Shown in pieces: positions 1 to 12,360 of a stretch of DNA of 64,000 nucleotides. Made by a program: the position numbers and the translations under genes. The stretch covers positions 5,022,001 to 5,086,000 of the forward strand of contig CM034127.1 in the NCBI GenBank assembly GCA_019914995.1. Reading direction: 5' to 3'. Positions within the stretch are counted from its first letter, which is position 1. Every line of letters begins with the position of its first letter. The DNA is from Acanthochlamys bracteata (taxonomy: Eukaryota > Streptophyta > Magnoliopsida > Pandanales > Velloziaceae). The notes under the pieces are model-generated. The model had not been told where the DNA came from. It made no database searches and saw nothing but the letters and a program-made list of their open reading frames with translations.

Positions 1-3000
1 TTCCAAGATCCATAAAGATAATTTTGCAACTTTGTGGGAGAATTCTATCATGGAAAACTTGATCATATCATCCTCATCTAGTGGTTGTGCGAAGAATGTG
101 ATTCTTCTCTCAAAGGTGAATCTTTTGATGTTCTGTGGAATGTTTAGTTCCTCTATCTTTTGTCAATTGGTTTGAACTGTCTTTTGGTTGTGCTACTGCC
201 ATTCTCATTTGTGGATATGTCATCCTTCTAGATAAACAGAATAAATTTCTTTTGTTTTGTCACTATCAGAATATTCACACGGACATTCCATGTTCTCTGA
301 CTGCAATAAATCCAGGACAGAGTATGCTATAGTAGCACTGGTAATAGTTGTGAACCAATACCATTCTATGTTTGTAGAGAATAGAAAGCATCTCCCCTAG
401 AAAACAGGCTTAGTTTGCTGTGGGCCAGTTCCCTTATAAAGCATTTTTAAGAGATATTCAGCTAAGTTGGACCAATGACACCAAGGAAATGAAGGTTGTC
501 TTTGCGCGACCTAGCTGTAAGATGTATCAATCATTAGAATTAGGATAGGTGATATGAGGCTAGGCAATCGGTGCCTTGCATCTTTAAATAACGGAAAGAT
601 ATTGATATTCTAACATGTAAAAGTAGACCACTAGACCTTACATGCAGTTTATTGTGTTGGTGGGTCCTTTAAGAATGCTGGATGTAAACCCCCTGGTTGC
701 TTGTTTTGCACCTGGTTTTTGGCAGATTTCTCTCAAATCAAGTTGCCTGGGAATTGTTGAAAATGAGTTGAACACTCACCTCCTGTTTCATTGGCATTAA
801 TATCCTGATATTTATTTCAAAAGATGCAGATGCAGAACCAGTGTTGCTATTGCCACTAGATAAATGCAAAACTTTGATGTATTTTGCATGTGAATTCCAT
901 ATATTGGCAGACATTACTACATAGCTAAAAGCTAGATGATGTCAAAAGTGGCTATACTAAATTGTCTTTGTTAGTCAATGCATGAGTATCTTTAAGTAAT
1001 GGCATGTTGTTAGTCGTCTCTTGTCTACTATTGGCTGTTACTATGCTATGGTTATTCGAGCTAGTATCGATGCTTATATGCTTAGGACATGAAAGTAAGT
1101 GAACAACAGAGATTGTAAAGAGATCAATTAAATAATTGATTAGTTCCAATCTTGATCTCTGTATACAATTGTAGATGCCAAGCCGATAATTTACAAAATA
1201 ATAATAGAAGTAGTACAGTCCCTCGAGTGTTACAGAGCCAATTAAATAATACATAAGAGCGCATAAACATACCATCATTGCATATTTCCGATTTACGATA
1301 AGGTCCACTAATTTGAATTCAGCCCTGCAATAACTCGAATTCATTGCATATCTATGTATATATTTCTATATATATATATAGGGAAGGGATGGGGTATTTC
1401 CTCCTTAAGGGCAATTTCTCTCCGGTTTATGACCGGAGTGACCTCCAAATCCAATCTTCACCGTTGGATATGAAGAATTATGAGTTAGAAACCTATCCAT
1501 AAAATTTCAGCTCAACCGAAATATGAATTCACCTCCACCCGGTCACTTGATCAAGATGACAGGAAGTATGAAAACTTTAAAATATATATGTTGTATCATT
1601 TCTGTCATCTTGATCAAGTGATCGGATGGAGGTGAATTTATGACCCGATTGAGTTGAAATTTCATGGGTAGGTTTCTAACTCATAGTTCTTCATATCCAA
1701 CGGTGGAGATTGAATTTGGAAATCACTTCGGTCATAAACCGGAGAGGGAGTGCCCTTAAGAAGGGAGTGCTTTTATCCCTCCCCATATATATGTGTGGGT
1801 GTGTGTGTGTATGTATGAACGTATCTATATGTATATACCAAAAATTGTCGGCAAGATTTCTAAATTCAATCCCTATCGTTGGATATAGAGAAGTTATGAG
1901 TTAGGAAGATATTGATAAAATTTCAGTTGAATCGGAATACGAATAAACTTCTATCGAAATTCTTAATCAAAATGATACCAAAATAAGATATATATTTTTT
2001 GTCAATTTTAGCTTTCTATGTATTTTGATAAAGAGTTTCGATGAAGGTAGATTCTTATTCCGATTGAGCTGAAATTTTGTTAACGTACTTCCAACTCATA
2101 ATATTTCATATTCAACAGTGTAGATTAGATTTGAAGATCTCGCCGGTCATTTTTGATCGGCATGTGCACCATGTGCCTCTAAAATGGAATGTGGGGATAG
2201 TGGCACATCATTCCTCAGGGGCACATCGCCGCACATCAGTCCGATTTCATCGGTGCAAAGCTGAAAAAGTGATTTCTATTGTTAGATATGAAGAATTATG
2301 AGTTGAAAATATGTTGACAAAATTTTAACTCAATCGGATCACGAATCAACCTTCATTCGACATTTAATCAAAATGACAAAAATAAAACAATATATTTGTT
2401 TTGGATTTTTCTATTTATGTCATCATAATAAAAAAGCCGGATGAAATTTGATTCGCGATTCAATTGAGATGAAATTTTGTCAGCTTATTCATAATTCATA
2501 GTTATTCATATCCAACGGTGGAGATCATTTTTTGAGATTTGAATTTACGGGACCGTATCGATTCACCCCTAAAGAATGATGTGCTATATATATATATATA
2601 TATATCAGTGCGATCTCTGTGGTACAAAGCTTTAAATTCTATTTCCGACTTTGGATATAAGAATTATGAATTGGAACGTGCTGATAAAATTTTAGTTCAG
2701 TCTGATGACGATTTAACATTCATCTGACTTTTGTATCAAGATAATAAAAAAAAACTTTAAAATATATATTATTTTTTTTCTGTAATCTTAACAAGAAGTC
2801 GATTGAAGGTTCATTGGAAGTCCGATTGAGCTAAAAGTTTGTTAGCATATTTCTCTAACTCATAATTTTATATCGAACAGTAGAGATCAAATTTTAAATA
2901 TTTTATATAGGGGGGTGCCCCTAAGAGTAGGGGGTACCTATAGGTCTGCTAAAAAGCATCATTGAAAATTCATATAAAGGGAAAGCTTAAAAATATGTAT

Positions 3001-6000
3001 ATTGCTTCTTAATTAGAAGATCGTATGGAGATTGATTCGTGATATGATTGTGTTGAAATTTTGTCGTAGATATTCTAACTCATAATTTTTCATCTCCAAT
3101 GGTGGGAATTGAATTGGAGCATTTTAAGTGGGTGGTGCCCCTAAGGGTAGGGGATACCTATATTCCCCCACCCCTAAAGGTATGTGCTATGAGTCGAATC
3201 GACCTCCATCTTGCCTCATAACTATGTATATGTATAGATATGCGTGCCTGCTTGCATGCGTGGGTGTGTGTGTGTGTTGCTAATCAAAACCCTTTTCTTT
3301 CGAGGCTTCAGAACCTATTAACTTAAGGTAAATTGCATGAAGACTCCAATTGGAAAACTGTTATTTGTTATGTTCATCTAGTTGTTAGAAGACTCCAAAT
3401 GGAAAACTTACTTTCTGCTTTACTTGTTCTTATTAGATTCCTTTCATTTGAACTCTCTCCAGCACATTTCCGCATATGAGAGTTTACATTTACTACTTAT
3501 GTTAATGCTGATATGTTATTTCAGATTGCTGTCTGCCTTTGCGTTGTGGGATTGATAGCTAAATGCAGCAACATTTACCAACATTTGTCTATTTTCTTGG
3601 TGAAGAAAATTTCTGCAATAGCTAAGAAGGTTACTGCTATCAGAAAGATTGATGTCTATCCTCTTGTCTATATTATGGCTTCTAGTAAACTTCCACTATT
3701 CCTTGTATTGGTTTTTACATGAATACTTATCTAAATCCTTTTTTGTTTTTTTTCCTATCATTCTTGTAGTTGACTGAGCACCCTGCATTCACTACCCTAA
3801 TAGCAGAATATTCATCACGGGGTTATAGGTATGTCTAAAACTGGCACCACACAGTTTATGTTGCAAGTTGCAGTTTGGTTTTAGGAACAGAAAGAAATGT
3901 CCGAAATTTCATTAACATATTTCTCTAGGTACAAAAGTAAAAATAATGCTGATTATTGGTGCCTTAAGTTTATAATGCATATAGTTACATATTTCGAAGT
4001 CTACTCTCTTTAGTATGCTTTCTTTCCCCCTCCAAGTTTTCATTTATACTAGAGTTTATTGTTAACTGAATGCTGTTTTAGTATTATCACTTCTTATATT
4101 GAGATATCAACTGCCAGTTGATGAGACACAGTAAGTTTTTTCCATAATCATTATGCTTTGTCATTGCAGTGGAGGGAATCATCTGAGTAATCTTATAATC
4201 AATGATCTATATTATCATCTACAAGGAGAAATGGAGGGCCGGGAAATAATTGCAGGTCCTTTTAAGGAGCTGTCACAGTTTCTACTAGAATTAGCAATTC
4301 TTGAAACTAGTGAAAGTAGGTATGAGGTGCAGCGCGGACTGCCTGACAGAAGAGTTCACATCTATGATATAGAGCATTTGAAGAAAAATTTTCAGTTAGG
4401 ATTATGGAACGCTTCTGAATTGAAGGTATGCAAGCATGTTGCTGAAAGGATGTTTTCGCAGATGCATGAAGCCAACTCAATTCTCTCTATTGTGGAGTCT
4501 AAGCATTTTGTATTGAAGGCATTATTAGGCATCATAATCCAATATGAGGAAAACGTGAGTATTCTTTTACCCTTGTCTCTCGTTTAAATAAGGGTTGCAA
4601 ATTTCGACCCTATCCGAAAACCCGACCCGAAAAAATCGGGTTCGGGTCAACTTTAGCCGGATTTCGGGTCGACCCAAAAATGATCCGAAATTTTAAACGG
4701 GTTCGATTGACCCAAATTGACCCGTTTAACTATTTCTATAGTATATATTATTTAATAATTAGAAAATAATAGCAAAAAATTTGAATTTAATTTGTATATA
4801 TATATATTTTAATTTATCTTAATTTAACTAATTTTTATTTAATTTATAAAATTTGTCAAAATTAATAATTTTCTTTTTAAATATATCATAATTAATAATT
4901 TTTATATATTATTATTAAAAATTAATTTTTATTATTTTTATTTTAATAATTTTAATTATTAAATGGGTCGACCAGTTTGACCCGTTATAAATAGGTTGGG
5001 TTAGGGTTGATAATTTTGACCCATATAAATAAATGGGTCGGATTAGGGTTGAACAATTTTAATCCGGTTATTATATGGGTCGATCTGAAACCGACTCAGG
5101 AACTCGAATTGCTACCCCTACTCTCGTATACTTAACCAGTTATCTCCTTTCTTTAATGGCAATTTGTCCTTGTTCATAAGTTTCTTCCGCTGTTTTCACA
5201 CAGGTAACTCGAAACTTTGCAACCCATCCTAGTAAAAGGATTTCTCAACCACTAGTAGAGTCAATTATAAAGCATCTTTGTAAATGCTTGCGAGATACTG
5301 AGGATATACTTTTCCCATCTGTGGGTCATCAGAGTCTAGTAATGCATTTTGCAGATCAAGCTGAATTGTTGCTCCATTTCTCCAGGATCTTATACAGACA
5401 ACAACCAGATAGAGAGTGTTTATTACCTGTTTCAGTACTTTTAATTAAAACATGTAATACAGGACTTAGGTGCGTGGCTTATGTGAGGCCATCAGATGTG
5501 CTCGACAGAGCAACAAAGGCACTGCTCATGGTACTTTCGGTGTCTGTTCATTTTGGTCAACTGAAGTCATTCACTCAAAACACATTTGATGAGGCGTCTG
5601 TTGCATGTCTTGGTTTGTTGCCAGTTCTTTGCAGTTATGCTGAAATTAAGGAATATTCCGACCTATCTCTGGCATCACTAGACTTAATACTGAAAGGCTT
5701 TTTGGCTTCTAAAACTTGGATGCCCGTTTTACAGAAATATCTTCGATTGCAGCTTCTCGTCCACAGGATTCAACAAACAGATGCTCTAGCTTCAGTTATA
5801 GTTAAATTCAATTTCTTTTTGACCCTATCAAGTAACAAGGATGGTGCTCTTTGGCTGTATTCTGTCAATCTTTTCCATTACATCAAAGTGTTATTCAACG
5901 ATATCTGGAAGGAAGATGGATTATTGGAAGATCCAAATAGAACTTGTGTTCCCACTGTTGCAAATGCTGATGCAATTTGGAGACTTGGCCTGGCAGTTAT

Positions 6001-7910
6001 TGCGTCCATGATGCATTCTCTGGGAGATGATTCTGCTTGTACTGATATAGTTGATGGAGCTATAAGTTACTTTTTGTATGAGAAAGCTTGGATGATATCT
6101 TGTATTCTTTCTTCACTGCATTTTCCGACTGATGAATATAGCAAAAAGAGAGCAAAAACTCGGTTGACACAGATATCTCTGAGATCTCTTAAAGACATTG
6201 AACAAACTCTCATGTTAATTTGTGTTCTTGTGAAACATCAATCGTCTTGGTGCAAAGGAATGAAGGAAATGGATTCTCAATTAAGAGAGATGTGCATCCG
6301 TTTATTGGCTTTTGTAAGCAAGGGTGTCCTGCGTATTTTGGACACCTCAACAAGGACCATTCCATTCTGTTTCTCACCTGTATGCAAAGAAGAGTTACCT
6401 TTACTAGAAAGACCATCATTTATCAACAGCAAGCATGGATGGTTTGCTGTTTCTGCCCTCATTTCTTTGGATGAATCCAAGGCCTTTGGACCAAACCCAG
6501 ACCTGAGTTTGGTTACTGCAGAAAAGTTGAATAGTAGTACTGATGTCAGTTGCAGTTCTCGTTTTTCTGACATAATTGCAATAGAGATATATAAAATTGC
6601 TTATCTTCTTCTCAAGTTTCTATGTATGCAAGCTAAGGCTGCAGCTAAGCGAGTAGAAGAGGTTGAATTCTTAGATCTTGCTCATTTTCCTGAGCTACCC
6701 ATGCCTGAAATTCTTCATGGTCTACAGGTATAACTAAAAACTCTTCTTAATTGTCATGCGACATTCATCTGTCTTTAGTGCTTAGATTGTGGTAGAAAAT
6801 CTTCTGCTTTTATTTTAACATGCAGCTTATAACGAATGAAGGTGAAAAATAATTTGAAAGTATTAGAATGCTGCAAGTCTTACTCGGTAGTAGATGATGT
6901 TGCTGACATTGAGTAAGCTAGTGACATAGTATGAGAAAATTGTTTTCTGACCTTGTTGCTTTAGATTGTGCTCGAGTTTGTAGCTGGTAAAAAGTTTTAA
7001 TACTTTTCAGTCCTTATTGCTTCAAATTGTTCTAGAGTTTGTAGCTGTTTCAAAGTTAACTGGTCACTTAAATAAAAAAGAAAATAAATCAAAGATCTGA
7101 CCTGTTATCATCGAAAATCTAAAGCTATAGCTTCATACAAGTTGTCATATTATTGATGGAGGTGATGCTTAAAAGCTCAAATGTCTGCTTGAGCCAACCT
7201 TTTACTTTCAATAGTTTGCATATAAAGTAATTAGATGTTGTAGCTATTACAACCAAACATCTTGAGAAGGTGCTATTGCAATGATCATTGAGATCATGAG
7301 ACACCACGAAGTAGCAAAGTTTGACTGACCAATGTTGGTGCTGCAGGATCAGACTATTTCTATTATCACCGAGTTATGTGGATGTAAGAGTTCAAACTCC
7401 ATTGGTACAGAAGCCGAAGGTCTGTGTCATTTGTTAGTGCAAATACTGGAGAAATCGTTGTACTTGGAGCTGTGCGTCTCAAAGTTATGTGGAATCCGGT
7501 TGGTAATGGGTCGTCTTGAGGAATTTTCTGATGAAGTCAAGCAATTAATAACAGGTTCCTCCTTATCCTATTCATTTATACATGCACCATGATTTCACCC
7601 TCTTTTTTTTTAATATTGCCTATAACACAGTATATTGTAGTTAACTTGCCTTTCATTTGCATATTAACGACCAATGCATGTAGCGCTCTTGGACCAAACT
7701 TTGAAATTTATTCAATTTTATTAAAATTATCTTGCCTTAACAAATCTAGCTTTCTTAACAATTTAAACATTATTGGCCCTAATCTGACCGTCCTTTTACA
7801 CTGCCCTTGTAGTGCTTGAGCAGCAGTCAATTCTTAGGTCCCCTCTCAGATCTTTGAAGCGGATAATTGCACTTTGTTATCCTGGCTTACTTGAAGGTAG
7901 CCTAATCTGA
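1..7910 (+). CDS. NUP188: Nucleoporin NUP188, 3' part of gene (5' end outside window)
   Basis: Large scaffold nucleoporin of the nuclear pore inner ring. Exons I can join in frame are 1-115, 3525-3710, 3770-3828, 4170-4554, 5204-6727, 7347-7554 and 7813-7910, with stop TGA at 7908-7910; all junctions keep phase. The stretch LYYHLQGEMEGREI..GPFKELSQFL in exon 4170-4554 and the C-terminal VLEQQSILRSPLRSLKRII segment match my memory of plant NUP188 (DUF3414). The protein is alpha-helical and leucine-rich with no membrane segment. About 850 C-terminal residues are visible, against nearly 2000 in full plant NUP188, so more than half lies upstream. The intron 116-3524 is long and loaded with hairpin repeats; the intron 4555-5203 holds another element. 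The donor at 3711 (GTTTTT) is weak, so the 3710 boundary is the least certain, and a small exon inside 116-3524 could have been missed. Confidence 0.8.
1381..1784. repeat. Hairpin (foldback) element, family A, copy 1
   Basis: Nearly perfect inverted repeat. The left arm has GGGAAGGGATGGGG, a run with CTCCGGTTTATGACCGGAG, then the CCGTTGGATATGAAGAA core; the right arm is its reverse complement and ends ATCCCTCCCC. The arms fold onto a short AT loop near 1580-1600. The left flank is a TA microsatellite (1370-1380) and the right flank is ATATATAT. It has no coding capacity. Non-autonomous MITE-like element in the NUP188 intron. Confidence 0.85.
1838..2198. repeat. Hairpin element, family A, copy 2 (diverged)
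   Basis: Second foldback with the same core: the left arm contains ATCGTTGGATATAGAGAAG and a GATAAAATTTCAG..GAATCGGAATACGAA block, and the right arm carries the complement (TTCCGATTGAGCTGAAATTTTG). The outer right end reads CATGTGCACCATGTGCC, as in the copy near 29.6 kb. Arms are more diverged than in copy 1, and the left terminus appears cut by the neighbouring copy. Confidence 0.7.
2199..2586. repeat. Hairpin element, family A, copy 3
   Basis: The terminal inverted repeat is visible as GGCACATCATTCCTCAGGGG at the left and CCCCTAAAGAATGATGTGC at the right. The internal arms again carry the GTTGGATATGAAGAA/TATCCAACGGTGGAGAT core and the TCAATCGGATCACGAA block. It is followed directly by a TA microsatellite (2586-2605). 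Confidence 0.75.
2606..2942. repeat. Hairpin element, family A, copy 4 (diverged)
   Basis: Left arm TTTGGATATAAGAATTATGAATTGG and right arm CTCTAACTCATAATTTTATATCGAACAGTAGAGAT are related to the family core. The right end has GGGGGGTGCCCCTAAGAGTAGGGGGTACC. The sequence decay is stronger than in copies 1 and 3. Confidence 0.6.
2945..3190. repeat. Hairpin element, family A, copy 5 (mostly right arm)
   Basis: The right-arm block (GTGTTGAAATTTTGTCG, AACTCATAATTTTTCATCTCCAATGG) and a terminal GGTGCCCCTAAGGGTAGGGGATACC are present without a full matching left arm. Probably a truncated copy at the edge of the array. Confidence 0.55.
4584..5120. mobile_element. hAT-like MITE, family B, copy 1 (in NUP188 intron)
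   Basis: The left end reads AAGGGTTGCAAATTTCGAC and the right end TCGAATTGCTACCCCTA, which are inverted repeats. The interior is GGGTCGACCC-type sequence at both edges around an AT-rich core. A 7-bp duplication CTCTCGT flanks it (4577-4583 and 5121-5127). There is no ORF of note. Terminal motif and 7-8 bp target duplication fit a non-autonomous hAT element. Confidence 0.75.
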
Positions 7911-9257
7911 CATGTAAATGCGAAATCCAAAGGCTTTTTAACAACTTTACTATTCTCTTATACCTCAAAGACAAAAGTTAGGCAGCATAGGTGATGCTTT
8001 TCAAGCATCTCCCATGTTAACCTGCTGGAGATATTTTGGTTGAGGTAACTTAATTCCAAGAGAAGTTTCAATTTCTCTTAGGAGTTACAAATTGTAAAAG
8101 GCCACTTTGCTCAAGGGAAATCAGAGTTTCTTCCATAGGATATATCAGAAGCAGGACGCAGCAAGTTGTGGTTGTCTTTTAGACAGGCATGGTGAAATAT
8201 TCTGTTTTGAACCTTCAAGATTGTATCAAATGCGTTGCTGAGATATGCAGCTTCTAATTTGAAACTTCTGCGAGGAGTTTGTTTCTGAGAAGTATTGTGC
8301 ATTGTGACTTTCATTCGATCAGCGTGCAAGTTAGTGTACTGCCAACAATCTTATTTGAGGCAAAAAACACCAAGTTACTGCTATTGAAATTGAAATCTGC
8401 TAGAAAAGTTACTCAAGTGGTTAATTGTGATTGACAGTCACGAAATTTTATTTGTAAAATTAGTAGCTTAGTTGTGTCAAAACATTTTTGGAGTTGTTCA
8501 CTGATGTAGATCTTCAATATCAGTTGTAATTGGCTTAGGATTGAAACAACAAGAACTGCAGTAGAGTGGTAATATGGAGACTTTCAAGGTCCTAAGGTGT
8601 TTGCAGCTGTATTTATAAAAGGGAAGGGTGTTATGTGTAATTTATGGTTTCCATCTGCTACTTGAGTAAATTTTGCTGCAATTTCAACACTTGTAAATCA
8701 TTATGATCCATATTTAGAATGTAAACTTTAGATTTGGCCTGTATATTTTTCTGTCATGAACCTGATTCATGCCCGGTTATAACATTTGAACATTCTGTTA
8801 TGTAACTGTCCACAGCTACGAGGCAAGCCCAAAAAAACTACTCTGAAAGCTCTGAATGCTTTCTTATTGTGTTTTTATACTGTCCACCAAATAAGGATGT
8901 AGGTGTCAAAACCAGAAAACCCTTCTCTGCTCTTAATTAAAGTTCGAATTCAGTTCAGAGAGGCTTTCTTTTGTAGGAGATAACTGGTACTAGCAGATTT
9001 GTTTCATGAGGTTATACTCGGATATGCTAACCAAACTGTATTTTAATAGAAACTAATCAGATGGTTACCTCTCATTTATAAAAGAACTCGTTGCAATCAG
9101 AAAATAAACTCTTGAATATGAAATATGAAGCTGCCAAAATTTTGATATACAAAACTATAGGACAGCAGTGAACTCGTTAGAGACCAATGTTGTGAAACAA
9201 AGACGCCCAAGGACAAGTTACAAAACGCAACTTTTTACCTGAATTCTAACATCACAA
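7911..9257. other. Convergent intergenic region, NUP188 / NIPA 3' flanks
   Basis: Lies between two convergent genes and should hold both 3' UTRs. I see no ORF with family resemblance, no repeat with clear ends and no RNA gene. Confidence 0.5.
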
Positions 9258-12200
9258 CTACTTAATATAATCTGCTCCTGTTAAAACTACAAAATAATCA
9301 TCCTCCAAATGCTTCAAAAGGTCACCACTGCTTCTGCATATATACCATGACACAGTAGCTGCAAGGAACAGGGGAAAGGGTAAGGCAAATGTCACTAACA
9401 TAATCTTCCAGAAGTATCATGATGTAAAGCACTATTATTTACCTGCTGGGGGAGCTACTTCTTCCTCTCTGCTTCGATGCAGCAATATTATACCAGATAG
9501 AACAGTCACAAATCCACATAATTCAGAAGCTATACTCCCAAAACTCTGGCCGCGCCAATCCTGATAAACATGAAAGGAAGCTAAGACCAATTTGAACTAG
9601 TACAATTCTCAGCAAGTTCCATATTGCCAACTTAATGAGATATACCTTGAACATAATTGCACTCGCAACTATGGTCAGAGTGGTAAACATAACATAGTAC
9701 ATTGGTGAAACAACTGCTGTATTAAAAGTGTCCAGGGCCTGAACAAACAAAAAACAAAATATCAGATGGATTGTGAATAGCTCAAGACAGAATTGTTCTC
9801 TACAAACTCATTATCAGTTCTAACAACAATAAAGTAAGTGTAAGCAACTGAAGAAAAAATACGGCATTTTCTGAAGTTTTATAACTCGATTTAGGTAATT
9901 TTCTGAACAAGCCTGACAGAATTAGAAACAAGCTTGTTAGGACTTTGGAGAATGTCAGTCTAGACTCAAATCTATAAAGCCATACTACTATTATAATCAT
10001 TAGCTCTAGAGTGGTTTCCCTAACCAAGCACCTACCCTGATAGAACATAGAAAGTTAGATGCGAATTTTGTTAGCAAAGAGAACAGCAATGCTTAAGTAA
10101 ATCCTGGAGAAAAGAACCTTAAAATACAAGTTGGTCTTTGGAGTTAGTTGTGTATCCATTGGTATAATTGACAGTCCTGGAATAAAAGACGCTCTAAGCA
10201 TTAGAAGGGAGGGAAGAAAATAGAGTTGTATAGACAGACCTTATTCAAGTAATTTAACTGGGTAATAATACATATTGCTGCAACTGCAACAAAAGCCCAT
10301 GTTTGCAGGTAAACAGCCTGATTTATTCCCTCCAGTGTGAGTTTTATTGCAATTCCAATTGCCTTAGTGCTAACGACCTATGCAACCAATAGAATAACAT
10401 TAGCAAACTCCTTGCATTTGCTTCAAGAGCACAAGCTAGCAATAATAAAATCTGCATTTACATATATAAAAGCTATATATAAGGAGATGTACCGTGATGG
10501 AACCCATCAATGAACAAATGCTCAAGTAAACCAATATGTTTGTCTGGCCATAGCGAGATTGAAAATATAAAACCAGTGCCAACACAATTAGAAAAGATGC
10601 GGAACAGTATGCCAGAAAAGCTGCAAACAAACAAACAGAAGCTAATGAGAGACAACCAATATGTACTAGTAACATCTTTTTATAATTTATTTGATATATA
10701 TAATGCGCTTACCAGGTTGGGTTGCTAACTCCCAAATCTCTTCCACAGAATTCGGGGAACGTTCCTGTGGTGCATGGATTATGATAACAACAGAACCAAC
10801 TATGCATGATAAGCATCCCAGAACACCCATTTTCTGCAATCTTTCCTTTAGGATAAAATGTGCTAACACAGAGCTGCCAAATTTACCAACAACTTACCTA
10901 AATCCAAAAGCAAAAAAATAACTCATAGACAAGAAAATAGACAAAATGATAGCAATTAGTCTCTACCTGACAATGATACTAAATGCACCAAGAGGGGTTA
11001 CAAGAATAGCTGGAGCGAAAACATAAGCAACAAGGTTTGCAACCTCACCTACAAACACTGGATCCATAGACAAGTTAGATTACAAACTAGCAACTACTTT
11101 TATCAGTAACCTAGTTAGAGATAATTAGCTTACTTAAAAGCATCCCAATCCACCATAAGGGTTCTAGTAGGTAGCCATATCCTCCAACACCTACAGCAAC
11201 AAAGGGAACAAAGCCAAATTCAAGACAGAGAACAACTTGGATGCAGGAAGCCAAAACTGAATCACAAACAAGAATAAAATTTACAGAGAAGAGGCTGCAA
11301 AATACCTTTATCTACATAATTAAAGCAATGTAAAAACTGAAACTAATTCATATGTAGACTCGAGAAGGGAAAGGCAAAGCCTCACTAGAAATGTGCTATA
11401 TGCTACACCAACATGCTTCAAACCAGAAGAACTTTGGTCTCTGGCTAAGTTTGTACTTACTGTCTAAACTACTCACCAAGTCGAGTATCAGTTTTAAGTC
11501 TATTATGGAAAAAATGGCATACATGTTCTGGGAAAAAGAGACAATTTCCACCAAAAAAAAGGTCTGCGACACATCCAAGACAACTCTAGAATTGCGCAAG
11601 AAATGAGAGATCTTAAATTTTCTTTTTTTTACTCTTTAAAAGTTGGTCTAAACAGCAACAGATGATTTATTAAAAAATGTTGGGGCGTGCTCAAACTAGT
11701 TGTAAGTAACTCAAACATTCCTCGGTTATTCATCCATTGATCCCAGGAAACCTAATCACCTTTTGCAACTAATCACAGACCAAATGATTTCTCCAAGGAT
11801 AACATTTCAACTTTCAAGAATGTACCAGCAGTAGATAACCTTCAAGGGAATGATGATGTCTTCCCACACAACACCCTTTCTATAATTTATTCCCAGACCA
11901 TACCGCAGACCTTCTCTTTGCTATTTCTTACAATTAAAAACAAAAAATTCTAATTCTAAAACTTCCGTCTTATAATTGCTCCACGAGTAGCAAACAGAAA
12001 CAAAACTATTAATGAAAAAAAAAACCATGATTCATGACATTTGGTAGCCAAATAAATACGGGAAAAAAAGACACCACGGAACAGAATTCAGTTGAGGAAA
12101 AGAACTTAAAAATTATGACTAAACTTCAACAACCATAAGCTTAAAATTCACATTCGGACAACAACAGATTAATTTAGAATTCCGCTAAATGTATATATAA

Positions 12201-12360
12201 ATCTGAAAAGTAAAGAAAAGACTTCGAGCAGACCAGCACGAGCTCCAATTGCTCCGGCGCGTTTAAGCCCCTTCTTCTTAAGCACGAAACTCGAACCGAT
12301 GAACGCGCTGGAAGCCACCGCTAGAATCAAACCTTTGGTGTTTTCAGAGACCGGCTCCAT
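9258..12360 (-). CDS. NIPA-type magnesium transporter (DUF803)
   Basis: Multi-spanning membrane protein of the NIPA family, predicted Mg2+ transporter of plasma membrane or endosomes. Nine exons join in frame: 12234-12360, 11134-11190, 10967-11048, 10713-10873, 10493-10620, 10240-10377, 9646-9738, 9443-9560 and 9258-9358, giving 334 residues. Start MEPVSENTKGLILAVASS and the block FIGSSFVLKKKGLKRAG are typical of the N-terminus. Later signatures are EVANLVAYVFAPAILVTPLG, LAHFILKERLQKMGVLGC, HAPQER, YGQTNILVYL, NYLNKALDTFNTAVVSPMYYV and ELCGFVTVLSGIILLH. About nine hydrophobic segments are expected. The usual Gly before EVAN is Ser here, with the codon split by an intron. The tail after LLHRSREEE is about 35 residues, hydrophilic and unlike the rest. 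Transcribed away from eIF4B, sharing an upstream region of about 3 kb. Confidence 0.9.

Noticed and set aside
952-1344. 130-codon minus-strand ORF inside the NUP188 intron
   Set aside because: No domain, odd composition, no splice or promoter context; chance ORF in AT-rich intron.
1381-3190. CRISPR-like or satellite array
   Set aside because: Units are diverged hairpins of 250-400 bp, not short identical repeats with unique spacers; better explained as MITE-type elements.
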